This document shows, in pieces, positions 1 through 12,195 of a stretch of 64,000 nucleotides of DNA (positions are counted from its first letter, which is position 1; each line of letters starts with the position of its first letter). The stretch is taken from assembly GCA_963662175.1 (NCBI GenBank), contig OY759224.1:33241489-33305488 (forward strand), written 5' to 3'. The translations under genes were made by a program, and so were the position numbers. The notes beneath the pieces were generated by a model, which saw only the letters and a program-made list of their open reading frames with translations, ran no database searches and was not told the DNA's origin. Source of the stretch: Aradus depressus. Its lineage: Eukaryota > Arthropoda > Insecta > Hemiptera > Aradidae.

Positions 1-765
1 TTAATCCCCAGGAACATTCTGCAATAAAAATGAATTGGATGACGTGTACCAGCTGTTAATATCCTGTCCGATCTACTCCCCCAATAGAAGCCACTTCCTG
101 CCTCAGAGTGTCAATATAGACCGATCCAACTTTCATACATTACTTCTGGCCCATAATAAGAATGATATCTCAAACATTTTCCATTATTTAATCAGCGCTC
201 TGAAACTTAGATCATTCATTGTTAATGAATAATGTACTTCAACTTACATATTATATTGACATTCAACACCTACATCCCCACTCCATATTTACTGTCTTGG
301 TTTTATTATTATTATTATTATTAATTTGTAATTACTTATTTTATACCTCCTTAGCAGCAGCAGTGACAGTGACAGTGATTAGTTACAAATGAGAGAAAAT
401 CAGTGACTAGGAAGTGTCACCACTGGATGATTTCTCCCCTCATGACATTTTGACATTGCCATTATGTCTGTATTAGCATATTTGCTTGTTGTATATATTT
501 TTATACAGTTGTAAATATCTCTTTGTAAATAAATAAAAAAAAAAAAAAAAAAAAAAAAACTTATTTTATTTATACTTTATTTATTTATGTTATTTATTTA
601 GTTTGTTGAAGGTTCCTGTATATATGTCATTTTTTTCCAGCTGACCAATATATAATTTTGGAAATGTTAATGTCAATATTGTAAAAGTAATGGTCCCTGA
701 CTCAATTGTATAGGGGTGATACCTTTAAACAAAAAAATAAATAAAAATTATTATTATTAATATTT
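1..765 (+). mobile_element. 3' end of a non-LTR retrotransposon (LINE)
   Basis: Positions 35-232 encode a 65-residue frame (ends LRSFIVNE) typical of the extreme C-terminus of a LINE reverse-transcriptase ORF, with a Cys-Pro-x-Tyr-Ser motif and an HNKNDISNIFHYL stretch. The 3' UTR follows, with an internal A-run at about 536-558, and the element ends near 752-765 in TTA repeats. The same coding tail and UTR recur at 47700-48610 and, antisense, the last part at 31917-32010, which confirms an interspersed element. The 5' part lies outside the window. The exact clade is not determined. Confidence 0.7.
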
Positions 766-1835
766 TTGAGTTAGACTTCACCCTTAATCCTCCCTTCCCT
801 TCGGTCGATTTGGCTAAAAAAAACAATATTGACTTCGTTCAAGGGTTCTGGATTCACAAATAAAGTTTAGTGTCTATACATTTATTCTATTGAGAGTTAT
901 CTTGTTTACAGACACACATATACAATGAAACTTCTCTTGGCGGTCACCTCTGACGGCGGACAATTTTTACGGTCCCGGCAGAATATATAGGGATTTCAAC
1001 ACATTCGCCCCTCTCTTAGGCGGACCCTCTCTTGGACGGACGCGGACAGTGAAATCGAGTACCGAGAAGAGCAGACTACCTCTGTTGGACGGACAGGCAG
1101 GCCTCTAATTCGGGTTGAAGCTTAATATGTTCTTAGAATTCACTTTTAGAGGGACGATTGATGTTTATTCTGTGAATTCTCATTTGAACGAGTTGATTTT
1201 TAGTAAGTTCTTAGACTTCTCGTTGTACATTGTACTACCAACCTACCAAACTTTCCATGTAATTCCAAGAAGTTTGTAATGTTCCTCCATACTCTCAGTT
1301 ACCAAAACCAACGCGAATTTAATCAAGCGTTATTGCCTCCAAGCAAACGATGCTTCGTCATTAATTTTAATTTCTCAGGTAGAGGACAATATAGAAAACT
1401 CGATTAGGAAAAAAAATTTGAAACAAAAGAAAATGTCCGATTTTTTTAGAACTTAGACGTTATACCATTGTTTTTGTTCGGATTCTAGTACAAATTTCTG
1501 ATTTGATTACAAATTTCCTATTTTTTAAAACTGTATTCAGTTGTTCAATAAACAATATTTTTTACATACGATACACGTGTTTAGAAAAGATACCTTTCAT
1601 CCTTATCAATTTGCCTTCTATTTTCCTTTACCCTCCGTTAGGAGGACACCTCTGCTGGGCGGACAACTTCCACGGCCCCATGGGTGTCCGTCTAAGAGAG
1701 GTTTCACTGTATTTGATTTTTCATATTTGGAAGTCGAAAAGATGAAATTCCCTTGAAAATTCCGCATGGAATTTTTGACCGATTGCATAACTTCCCCTAT
1801 ATTTCGTATAGCTGAGGAAGTAAATAAAATATTAA
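766..1835 (-). repeat. Family B interspersed repeat, split by a MITE
   Basis: Positions 766-920 and 1712-1835 are the two parts of one copy of the most abundant short repeat here ('family B'). In plus orientation family B begins with a hairpin containing ACTTCCCC...GGGGAAGT, followed by TATGTAATCGG. Its middle is two or three loose modules of about 150-170 bp (ATGTATCGACACGAAATTT). It ends at a hairpin CGGTGATTCACCG followed by ACGAC and a T-run. This copy is reversed and ends at 1790-1835 with the ACTTCCCC hairpin. Confidence 0.75.
921..1711. mobile_element. Pogo/Tigger-like MITE with TA target site
   Basis: The left end, after TA at 921-922, reads CAATGAAACTTCTCTTGG. The right end reads AAGAGAGGTTTCACTG before TA at 1710-1711, so the ends are inverted repeats. 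The inverted similarity continues inward through runs of GGACGGAC/GTCCGTCC. The TA duplication and the CAGTGAAACCTCTCT-type terminus fit pogo/Tigger-related DNA transposons. No transposase is encoded; short open frames near 1503-1756 overlap the right inverted repeat and look incidental. It interrupts a family B repeat. Confidence 0.75.
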
Positions 1836-2220
1836 ATGCCCAAATTACATGTATATATATATATTAAGGTCTGTTTTTAGTTAAGGTGGGGACATATGGC
1901 AGTTAAGGGTTTTAAGGTTAGGTTCAAACAGACCCCTTATCTAATAGAATTCATTGTTATCCAGCCCGACATTACAGAACAATGGATCTGATTGGACAAT
2001 GGGTAAATGACGTCAATTGAATCTAATCTCATCTCTTGAATATCAGAGCACAAAATACAAATTACGAAAAACAGACATTAGGTTAATTTTAAGACATTTA
2101 ACTTTTTGCATGCAGTTGTAGAGCACGGTACCGAAATTTATAGGATTTATAGGACAGGAATAGCGCGTTATAACTCTCATAAGGGCTAAAATTTAAATAA
2201 ATATATATATAATATACGTA
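1836..2220. other. Unassigned AT-rich spacer
   Basis: No gene or repeat is recognised here. There is a short TA microsatellite at about 1850-1864. Confidence 0.5.
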
Positions 2221-2406
2221 GAGGGCGCTGGTAGCTCAGTGGTATGCGTGCTTATCATCTGAACTCAAGAACGTTGGTTTGAATCTCGACCGAGGCCCTT
2301 AGTTTATTTTTTCTGGGAAGTAAAATAAAGTTAAGCAGGCCGTCCTTCGGATGGGACGTTAAGCGATGGTCCCGAGCCTGTATTATGTCAGATACTCGTT
2401 GAAGAC
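2221..2406 (+). mobile_element. tRNA-derived SINE, 3'-truncated copy
   Basis: The head is GAGGGCGCTGGTAGCTCAGT, with an A-box-like TAGCTCAGTGG and a decayed B box (GGTTTGAATCTC). The body matches the family: CCTTCGGATGGGACGTTAAG, then CGAGCCTG. It stops after the 'GAAGACCCC' block and directly abuts an inverted second copy. Confidence 0.85.
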
Positions 2407-2407
2407 C

Positions 2408-2722
2408 CCCTTAAATATAAGATCATATCGCCTACTACCAGAGAGCTCTTTCGTCACTCTGGTGGACAAGAGCCCGACTATGTATATTTTGGGAGTCTTA
2501 AATTTTGTCTACCCTAAATTTTTAGTCATCTACGGTATGGATCTTTGACGAATATCTGACATCGTACAGGCTCGGGACCATCGCTTAACGTCCCATCCGA
2601 AGAACAGCATGCTCAAGTTTATTTTACCTCCCAGATGAAATAAACTAAGGGACTCGACTGGGATTTTTAACTCGCGATCTTGAGCTTAGTAAGCAAGCAC
2701 GCAAACCACTGAGCTCTTTCTC
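2408..2722 (-). mobile_element. tRNA-derived SINE (inverted neighbour)
   Basis: This is the reverse complement of the SINE body: GCCTACTACCAGAG at the left, CATCGCTTAACGTCCCATCC in the middle, and a decayed tRNA-like head near 2660-2715. It abuts the preceding plus-strand copy tail to tail, so the pair can fold back on itself. Confidence 0.85.
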
Positions 2723-2810
2723 TTAAATGTACATAACATAGTAATAGGATAACTCATAAAAATTTATTCCTCGAGAGCTTATACATTTGATACATAAACA
2801 GTTATTTCAT

Positions 2811-3168
2811 AGAGGGCGCCGGTAGATCAAAGATAGCGTGCTTGCTTAATGAGCTCACGGGTTCGAAACCCGGCTGAGGCCCTTATTATAAACAATTAGA
2901 TAAAAGAATATCTTGAAGGTGAAAAAACCTTGAGCACGCCATCCTTCTGATAGGACGTTAAGCGATGATCTCGAGCCTGTACCATATGAGGTATTCGTAA
3001 AAAGACCCCTATCCTAGGAGAATAAAAAATTTAGGGTAGCCAAATTTAGGACTCCCCCATAGTAGAGTCGGGCTCATGTCCACCAGAGTGACGAAAGAGC
3101 GCTCTGATAGTAGGCAATATGACCTCGTAGGTAAAGCCAGGGCATGAGTCATAAAACCTAAACCTATA
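2811..3168 (+). mobile_element. tRNA-derived SINE, near full length
   Basis: The copy runs from GAGGGCGCCGGTAG to CATGAGTCATAAAACCTAAA. The B box GGTTCGAAACC is intact; the A box is damaged. The tail has a CCTAA-type unit, as in other copies. Confidence 0.88.
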
Positions 3169-3534
3169 ATGTAACATTGGCTGTGACAATCAATTTATTA
3201 AATGTAGATGTATATCTGACACCTTTATAGTGAAGATTCTGGCCGATTTATCCGACATCTAGTGTTCGAATCAAGAAAAAAAATGAAGAAACCAATTTAT
3301 TGTTACAGCATTCCACAAAAATTACGAAGTAAAATGCAATTGAAAGAAAAACAAAAACGGTGAGTCACCGTCAATGCACTTCAGAGCGGGAACTATTCAA
3401 CTAAGTTTCCACTCTCTCTCTGGAACCTATCAACCGATTTTGTTGGAAATCAATAGGTGTCATACTCAGTGACTTCTGAAACCTCATGTTGATACATTCA
3501 TTCAATTCATTGTGATGTATAAAAAATACACACA
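3169..3534. other. Spacer with a family B fragment
   Basis: Positions about 3358-3525 are a reversed, degraded family B fragment (GTGAGTCACCGTCAATGCAC, then TTTCCACTCTCTCTC). Nothing is recognised in the rest. Confidence 0.55.
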
Positions 3535-3572
3535 TTTAAATTATTAATATTAAAAAATTAACTATATATTCA
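3535..3572 (-). repeat. Family C repeat, left half (split by the Helitron block)
   Basis: The AT-rich sequence AAAAAATTAACTATATATTC at about 3551 matches the antisense 3' end of the intact family C copy near 20760-20800. The other half of the same copy resumes at 17741. The two halves therefore mark the insertion site of the 14.2-kb Helitron composite. Confidence 0.6.
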
Positions 3573-3589
3573 TCTATATTAATAAAGCT

Positions 3590-5395
3590 GAAACGGGGTT
3601 TGTTTGTTTGTATGTTCCAGCATCACGCCCAAACGGCTGGACGGATCTTCATGAAACTTCACATGTAGCATTCTTTTGAGCCCGATTGAATAATAGGCTA
3701 TGTGGCGTCCCAAAATTTTGATCGGGAGGGGGGGTTGTGGGGGGGCCTAAGTATAAAAATAGTGCTAACTCATTAACTAATGGTCAAATTGTAATGAAAT
3801 TTCACACGTAGTCTTTTTAAAAGCCAAACAGGAAAAAAAGGTGTGTGGCGTCACAAAGTTTTGAACGGGAGGGGGGGTTGTGGGGGGGCCTAAGTATAAA
3901 TATAGAGCTAACTCATGAACTAATGGGCGAATTGTCATGAAATTTCACACGTAGTCTTTTTAAAAGCCAAACAAGAAAAAAAGGTGTGTGGCGTCCCAAA
4001 GTTTTGAACGGGAGGGGGGGTTGTGCGGGGGCCTAAGTATAAATATAGAGCTAACTCATTAACTAATGGGCGAATCGTCATGAAATTTCACATGTAGTAT
4101 TTTTAAAAGCCAAATAGGAAAAAAAGGTGTGTGGCGTCCCAAAGTTTTGATCGGGAGGAGGGGTTGTAAGGGGGGCCTAAGTATAAATATAGAGCTAACT
4201 CATTAACTAATGGGCGAATCGTCATGAAATTTCACGTAGTATTTTTAAAAGCCAAATAGGAAAAAAAGGTGTGTGGCGTCCCAAAGTTTTGAACGGGAGG
4301 GGGGGTTGTGGGGGGGCCTAAGTATAAATATAGAGCTAATTCTTTAACGGTTGGTCGGATTGTCACGAAATTTCACATGGAGTATTCCTGAAGGCCAAAT
4401 AGAAAAATAAGGTGTGTGGCGTCCCAAAGTTTTGAACGGGAGGGGGGGTTGTGGGGGGGCCTAAGTATAAATATAGAGCTAACTCTTTAACAGTTGGTCG
4501 CATTGTCACGAAGTTTCACATGTAGTATTCCTGAAGACCAAATAAAAAAATAGGCGGTGTGACGGTTGAAAATTTTTTACGGGAGGGGGGTAGTGGGGGG
4601 GCCTAAGTATAAATATAGAGCTAACTCATTAACTAATGGGCGAATCGTCATGAAGTTTCACATGTAGTATTTTTAAAAACCAATAGGAAAAAAAGGTGTG
4701 TGGCGTCCCAAAGTTTTGAACGGGAGGGGGGGTTGTGGGGGGGCCTAAGTATAAATATAGAGCTAACTCTTTAACGGTTGGTCGGATTGTCACGAAATTT
4801 CACATGGAGTATTCCTGAAGACCAAATAGAAAAATAGGCGGTGTGACGGCTCAAAATTTTTTACGGGAGGGGGGGGGGGGTAGTTGGGGGGCCTAAGTAT
4901 AAATATAGAGCTAACTCATTAACTAATGGGCGAATCGTCATGAAATTTCACATGTAGTATTTTTAAAAGGCAAATAGGAAAAAAAGGTGTGTGGCGTCCC
5001 AAAGTTTTCAACGGGAGGGGGGGTTGTGGGGGGCCTAAGTATAAATATAGAGCTAACTCTTTAACGGTTGGTCGGATTGTCACGAAATTTCACATGGAGT
5101 ATTCCTGAAGGCCAAAAAGAAAAATAAGGTGTGTGGCGTTCCAAAGTTTTGATCGGGAGGGGGGGTTGTAAGGGGGGCCTACGTATATAAATAGTGCTAA
5201 CTCATTAACTAATGGTCGAATTGTCATGAAATTTCACATGTAGTATTCCTAAAGGTCAAATAGAAATATTAGGTGTGTGACGGCCCAAAATTTTGAACAG
5301 GAAGGAGGGTTGTGGGGGGGGCTAAATATACATATAGAGTTAGCTCATTAACGGTTGGTCGTATTGTCATGAATCGGATTGTCATGAATTTCACA
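3590..5395 (+). repeat. About 147-bp G-rich minisatellite, module 1
   Basis: About twelve tandem units. Each contains 'taacTAATGGGCGAATCGTC', 'GAAATTTCACATGTAGTA', 'GGTGTGTGGCGTCCCAAAG' and a G-rich block GGGAGGGGGGG-TTGT-GGGGGGG. Two alternating unit types (regarding 'ttaacggttggtcgg' and 'actaatgggcgaat') suggest higher-order duplication. Confidence 0.9.
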
Positions 5396-6400
5396 TGTAG
5401 TAGTAGTAACTATGTATTCGCTGTGGGGTTCACTGTTGCAAGACATTTACTAGCTGTGATGTCCAGCGTTCCTAATATCGTACTAGCTGTGGGGTCCGCT
5501 GTTGCAAGGTACTTACTAGCTGTAGTGCTCAGCCCCAGCGTTCCTAACTATGTACTGGCTGTGGGGTTCGCTGTTGCAAGGCACCTATAAGACATTTACT
5601 AGCTGTAATGCCCAGCGTTTCTAATTACGTACTAGCTGTTGGGTCTGCTGTTGCAAGGCGCTAGCAGTGTGGCCCAGCGTATTTCACTCGTAGGTACTAG
5701 CTGTGGGGTCCGCCGTTGCAAAACTCATACTAGCTGTGATGCCCTGTGGTTCTAACTACATACTATCTGTGGGGTTCGCAGTTGCAAGGCACCTACTACC
5801 TGTAGGGCCCAGCGTTCCTAAAAACGTACAAGCTGTGGGGTCCGTCGTTGCAAAAGCATACTAGCTGTGATGCCCAGGGTTCCTAATATCGTACTAGCTG
5901 TGGGGTCCGTTGTTGCAAGGCATTTACTAGCTGTAGTGCCCAGCGTTCCTAACTATGTACTAGCTGTGAAGTTCGCTGTTGCAAAGCACTTACTAACTGT
6001 AATGCCCAGCGTATTTAACTACATACTAGCTGTGGGGTCCGCTGTTGCAAGGCACTTAATAGCTGTGATGCCCAGCGTTCCTAACTTCGTACTAGCTGTG
6101 GGGTCCGCTGTTGCGAGGCACATACTAGCTGTGGTGACCAGCGTCCCTAACTACGTACTAGCTGTTGGGTCCGCCGTCGCAAGGCACATACTAGCTATGA
6201 TGCCCAGCATTCCCTACTACGTACTAGCTGTGGTGCTCAGCGTTGCAAGCCACATACTAGCTGTGGTCACAAACGTTCTTAAGTACGCACTGACTAGGAC
6301 GTCCAGCGATGCTAAGTATTCACTAGGTGTGGCTTCCGCCGTTGAAAGGCGCATACTAGCTGTGGTGCCTAGGGGTCCTAAAAACTTAATAGCGTTACAA
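5396..6400 (+). repeat. 66-bp minisatellite, module 1
   Basis: Tandem 66-bp units are made of two related 33-bp halves, one with TACTAGCTGTGGGGTCCGCT and one with TACTAGCTGTGATGCCCAGC. The period is divisible by three, so long open frames occur (for example 5867-6433), encoding a 22-residue repeat of the type VLAVGSAVARHLLAVMPSVP. I do not regard this as a gene. Confidence 0.9.
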
Positions 6401-6517
6401 CAGCTGAAGGACTATAAGCCTTATTCCGTATGAATAATTGAAAATTATAACATCATGAATGTACTGTCGAGGAACTGAATAGCGTTATAGAAGATATTGG
6501 GAGAAAAATCAAAGTTC

Positions 6518-6545
6518 CCCGGGCAACGCCGGGTATAACTGCTAT
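6518..6545 (+). other. Internal Helitron 3' terminus variant (hairpin + CTAT)
   Basis: The hairpin CCCGGGCAACGCCGGG (6518-6533) is followed by TATAACTGCTAT. The terminal CTAG of the third module is replaced by CTAT, and satellite sequence follows directly. The same variant is at 12168-12195. Confidence 0.8.
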
Positions 6546-9500
6546 AGATTTAATATTTGTTAAAACTGATAGAGAACGACCGGATTATCTGAATCCTACA
6601 CAAAAATCAAAATAAAAATGTTTTTCAAAAAATTTGCGCTATTTAACGGTTTATAGGCTTAATAATTGTTAAAACTGATACGAGAGATTCAGATTTATCC
6701 AGAAAGGCCCATCCGAAGGACGACGTGCTCAAGGCTATTTTCAACCTAAGTGATATTTCACCTACCCAGGTTTATTTACATAACATACGTCTCATTATCG
6801 AGTACCTCACATTCGAAAAAGCCCTGGATCATCGCTTAAAGTCCCATCCGAAGGACGACGTGCTCAAAGTGTTTTTTAACTTCCCGATTGAAACATCTGA
6901 CCTAAGTGCCTCAACTAGATTTCTAAGTGGCGATCCTGAGCTCGGTAGACTCCATTCTTGAAATTTCTCGCTTTTTAACGGTTTATAGATTTAATATTTG
7001 TTAAAACTGATAGAGAACGACCGGATTATCTGAATCCTACACAAAAATCAAAATAAAAATGTTTTTCAAAAAATTTGCGCTATTTAACGGCTTATAGGCT
7101 TAATAATTGTTAAAACTGATACGACAGATTCAGATTTATCCGGAAAGTCCCATCCGAAGGACGACGTGCTCAAGGCTATTTTCAACCTAAGTGAAATTTC
7201 ACCTACCCAGGTTTATTTACATAACATACGTCTCATTATCGAGTACCTCACATTCGAAAAAGTCCTGGAACATCGCTTAAAGTCCCATCCGAAGGACGAC
7301 GTGCTCATAGTTATTTTTCACTTCCCGATTAAAACATCTGACCTAAGTGCCTCAGCTAGATTTCTAAGTGGCGATCCTGAGCTCGGTAGACTCCATTCTC
7401 CAAATTTCTCGCTTTTTAACGGTTTATAGATTAAATATTTGTTAAAACTGATAGAGAACGACCGGATTATCTGAATCCTACACAAAAATCAAAATAAAAA
7501 TGTTTTTCAAAAAATTTGCGCTATTTAACGGTTTATAGGCTTAATAATTGTTAAAACTGATACGACAGATTCAGATTTATCCGGAAAGTCCCATCCGAAG
7601 GACGACGTGCTCAAGGCTTTTAACCTAAGTAGAAATTGACCTACCCAGGTTTATTTACATAACATACGTCTCATTATCGAGTACCTCACATTCGAAAAAG
7701 CCCTGGATCATCGCTTAAAGTCCCATCCGAAGGACGACGTGCTCAAAGTGTTTTTTAACTTCCCGATTGAAACATCTGACCTAAGTGCCTCAACTAGATT
7801 TCTAAGTGGCGATCCTGAGCTCGATAGACTCCATTCTTGAAATTTCTCGCTTTTTAACGGTTTATAGATTTAATATTTGTTAAAACTGATAGAGAACGAC
7901 CGGATTATCTGAATCCTACACAAAAATCAAAATAAAAATGTTTTTCAAAAAATTTGCGCTATTTAACGGTTTATAGGCTTAATAATTGTTAAAACTGATA
8001 CGAGAGATTCAGATTTATCCAGAAAGGCCCATCCGAAGGACGACGTGCTCAAGGCTATTTTCAACCTAAGTGATATTTCACCTACCCAGGTTTATTTACA
8101 TAACATACGTCTCATTATCGAGTACCTCACATTCGAAAAAGCCCTGGATCATCACTTAAAGTCCCATCCGAAGGACGACGTGCTCAAAGTGTTTTTTAAC
8201 TTCCCGATTGAAACATCTGACCTAAGTGCCTCAACTAGATTTCTAAGTAGCGATCCTGAGCTCGATAGACTCCATTCTTGAAATTTCTCGCTTTTTAACG
8301 GTTTATAGATTTAATATTTGTTAAAACTGATAGAGAACGACCGGATTATCTGAATCCTACACAAAAATCAAAATAAAAATGTTTTTCAAAAAATTTGCGC
8401 TATTTAACGGTTTATAGGCTTAATAATTGTTAAAACTGATACGAGAGATTCAGATTTATCCAGAAAGTCCCATCCGAAGGACGACGTGCTCAAGGCTATT
8501 TTCAACCTAAGTGATATTTCACCTACCCAGGTTTATTTACATAACATACGTCTCATTATCGAGTACCTCACATTCGAAAAAGCCCTGGATCATCGCTTAA
8601 AGTCCCATCCGAAGGACGACGTGCTCAAAGTGTTTTTTAACTTCCCGATTGAAACATCTGACCTAAGTGCCTCAACTACATTTCTAAGTGGCGATCCTGA
8701 GCTCGATAGACTCCATTTTTGAAATTTCTCGCTTTTATCGGTTTATAGATTTAATATTTGTTAAAACTGATAGAGAACGACCGGATTATCTGAATCCTAC
8801 ACAAAAATCAAAATAAAAATGTTTTTCAAAAAATTTGCGCTATTTAACGGTTTATAGGCTTAATAATTGTTAAAACTGATACGAGAGATTCAGATTTATC
8901 CAGAAAGTCCCATCCGAAGGACGACGTGCTCAAGGCTATTTTCAACCTAAGTGATATTTCACCTACCCAGGTTTATTTACATAACATACGTCTCATTATC
9001 GAGTACCTCACATTCGAAAAAGCCCTGGATCATCGCTTAAAGTCCCATCCGAAGGACGACGTGCTCAAAGTGTTTTTTAACTTCCCGATTGAAACATCTG
9101 ACCTAAGTGCCTCAACTACATTTCTAAGTGGCGATCCTGAGCTCGATAGACTCCATTTTTGAAATTTCTCGCTTTTATCGGTTTATAGATTTAATATTTG
9201 TTAAAACTGATAGAGAACGACCGGATTATCTGAATCCTACACAAAAATCAAAATAAAAATGTTTTTCAAAAAATTTGCGCTATTTAACGGTTTATAGGCT
9301 TAATAATTGTTAAAACTGATACGAGAGATTCAGATTTATCCAGAAAGTCCCATCCGAAGGACGACGTGCTCAAGGCTATTTTCAACCTAAGTGATATTTC
9401 ACCTACCCAGGTTTATTTACATAACATACGTCTCATTATCGAGTACCTCACATTCGAAAAAGCCCTGGATCATCGCTTAAAGTCCCATCCGAAGGACGAC

Positions 9501-10085
9501 GTGCTCAAAGTGTTTTTTAACTTCCCGATTGAAACATCTGACCTAAGTGCCTCAACTAGATTTCTAAGTGGCGATCCTGAGCTCGATAGACTCCATTCTT
9601 GAAATTTCTCGCTTTTTAACGGTTTATAGATTTAATATTTGTTAAAACTGATAGAGAACGACCGGATTATCTGAATCCTACACAAAAATCAAAATAAAAA
9701 TGTTTTTCAAAACATTTGCGCTATTTAACGGTTTATAGGCTTAATAATTGTTAAAATTGATACTACAGATTCAGGTATATCCGGAAAGTCCCATCCGAAG
9801 GACGACGTGCTCAAGGCTTTCAACCTAAGTGGAAATTGACCTACCCAGGTTTATTTACATAACATACGTCTCATTATCGAGTACCTCACATTCGAAAAAG
9901 CCCTGAATCATCGCTTAATGTCCCATCCGAAGGACGAAGTGCTCAAAGTTATTTTTAACTTCCCGATTAAAACATCTGACCTAAGTGCCTCAGCTAGATT
10001 TCTAAGTGGCGATCCTGAGCTCGGTAGACTCCATTCTTCAAATTTCTTGCTTTTCAACGGTTTATAGATTTAATATTTGTTAACT
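6546..10085 (+). repeat. 440-bp satellite array, eight units
   Basis: Units start near 6546, 6986, 7427, 7865, 8306, 8746, 9186 and 9627, spaced 439-441 bp, and the array ends in a truncated unit. Adjacent units such as those at 8746 and 9186 are almost identical, which points to recent amplification. Each unit has two related ~120-bp segments (TTTATAGATTTAATATTTGT and TTTATAGGCTTAATAATTGT) followed by a stretch homologous to the antisense SINE body. The 78-residue open frames that recur here come from that SINE-derived part and are not a credible gene. Confidence 0.92.
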
Positions 10086-10255
10086 GATAGAGCCATAGAG
10101 TGTGCTGGTTTCGGATTATGCCAACGTCAGCACAACGTTCAGACTGACTTTAAATATGGTGACACCGATCCACTATGGAAGAAAAATGCCAAAAAAAAAA
10201 AAGATGTATGTATAGATATGAACACAAATTAAAACTTGTGTACATTGTGATATAA
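10086..10255 (+). repeat. Module tail, copy 1
   Basis: A unique ~170-bp tail beginning AGCCATAGAGTGTGCTGGTT and ending with an A-run and GTACATTGTGATATA. It is almost identical to 13092-13262. Both copies directly precede a Helitron 5' end, so the whole module (Helitron, satellite, tail) was duplicated in tandem. Confidence 0.85.
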
Positions 10256-12195
10256 TCTATATTAATAAAGCTGAAACGGGGTTTGTTTGTATGTTTGTTT
10301 GTATGTATGTATGTATGTATGTATGTATGTATGTTTATTCCAGCATCACGCCCAAACCGCTGGACGGATTTTTATGAAACTTCCCATGTAGCATTCTTTT
10401 GAGCCCGATTGAATAATAGGCTATGTGGCGTCCCAAAATTTTGATCGGGAGGGGGGGTTGTAAGGGGGGCCTAAGTATATAAATAGTGCTAACTCATTAA
10501 CTAATGGTCAAATTGTCATGAAATTTCACACGTAGTCTTTTTAAAAGCCAAACAGGAAAAAAAGGTGTGTGGCGTCCCAAAGTTTTGAACGGGAGGGGGG
10601 GTTGTGGGGGGGCCTAAGTATAAATATAGAGCTAACTCATGAACTAATGGGCGAATCGTCATGAAATTTCACATGTAGTATTTTTAAAAGCCAAATAGGA
10701 AAAAAAGGTGTGTGGCGTCCCAAAGTTTTGAACGGGAGGGGGGGTTGTGGGGGGGCCTAAGTATAAATATAGAGCTAACTCTTTAACAGTTGGTCGGATT
10801 GTCACGAAGTTTCACATGTAGTACTCCTAAAGGTCAAATAGAAATATTAGGTGTGTGACGGCCCAAAATTTTGAACAGGAAGGAGGGTTGTGGGGGGGGG
10901 GGGGGCTAAATATACATATAGAGTTAGCTCATTAACGGTTGGTCGTATTGTCATGAATCGGATTGTCATGAATTTCACATGTAGTAGTAGTAAATATGTA
11001 TTCGCTGTGGGGTTCACTGTTGCAAGACATTTACTAGCTGTGATGTCCAGCGTTCCTAATATCGTACTAGTTGTGGGGTCCGCTGTTGCAAGGTACTTAC
11101 TAGCTGTAGTGCTCAGCCCCAGAGTTCCTAACTATGTACTGGCTGTGGGGTTCGCTGTTGCAAGGCACCTATAAGACATTTACTAGCTGTAATGCCCAGC
11201 GTTTCTAATTACGTACTAGCTGTGGGGTCTGCTGTTGCAAGGCGCTAGCAGTGTGGCCCAGCGTATTTCACTCGTAGGTACTAGCTGTGGGGTCCGCCGT
11301 TGCAAAACTCATACTAGCTGTGATGCCCTGTGGTTCTAACTACATACTATCTGTGGGGTTCGCAGTTGCAAGGCACCTACTACCTGTAGGGCCCAGCGTT
11401 CCTAATTACGTACTAGCTGTGGAGTCCGTCGTTGCAAAAGCATACTAGCTGTGATGCCCAGGGTTCCTAATATCGTACTAGCTGTGGGGTCCGTTGTTGC
11501 AAGGCATTTACTAGCTGTAGTGCCCAGCGTTCCTAACTTCGTACTAGCTGTGGGGTCCGTTGTTGCAAGGCATTTACTAGCTGTAGTGCCCAGCGTTCCT
11601 AACTATGTACTAGCTGTGAAGTTCGCTGTTGCAAAGCACTTACTAACTGTAATGCCCAGCGTATTTAACTACATACTAGCTGTGGGGTCCGCTGTTGCAA
11701 GGCACTTAATAGCTGTGATGCCCAGCGTTCCTAACTTCGTACTAGCTGTGGGGTCCGCTGTTGCGAGGCACATACTAGGTGTGGTGACCAGCGTTCCTAA
11801 CTACGTACTAGCTGTTGGGTCCGCCGTCGCAAGGCACATACTAGCTATGATGCCCAGCATTCCCTACTACGTACTAGCTGTGGTGCTCAGCGTTGCAAGC
11901 CACATACTAGCTGTGGTCACAAACGTTCTTAAGTACGCACTGACTAGGACGTCCAGCGATGCTAAGTATTCACTAGGTGTGGCTTCCGCCGTTGAAAGGC
12001 GCATACTAGCTGTGGTGCCCAGGGGTCCTAAAAACTTACTAGCGTTACAACAGCTGAAGGACTATAAGCCTTATTCCGTATGAATAATTGAAAATTATAA
12101 CATCATGAATGTACTGTCGAGGAACTGAATAGCGTTATAGAAGATATTGGGAGAAAAATCAAAGTTCCCCGGGCAACGCCGGGTATAACTGCTAT
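10256..12195 (+). mobile_element. Second Helitron module
   Basis: 5' end TCTATATTAATAAAGCTGAA at 10256; TATG microsatellite at about 10295-10333; 147-bp G-rich units to about 10990; 66-bp units to about 12040; hairpin 12168-12183 and CTAT. The 66-bp section contains a 210-codon open frame (11451-12083) built only of the 22-residue repeat. Confidence 0.85.

Noticed and set aside
1503..1756. Small overlapping open frames near the right end of the 921-1711 MITE
   Set aside because: They overlap the inverted repeat and have no protein features.
6725..9602. Repeated 78-codon open frames (MLKAIFNLSDISPTQ type) as a tandem gene family
   Set aside because: They repeat every 440 bp with the satellite unit, translate an antisense SINE, are broken in units 3 and 8, and show no protein features.
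11451..12083. 210-codon repeat protein on the plus strand
   Set aside because: It consists only of the 66-bp minisatellite; frames stay open because the period is a multiple of three, and neighbouring units interrupt it at random.
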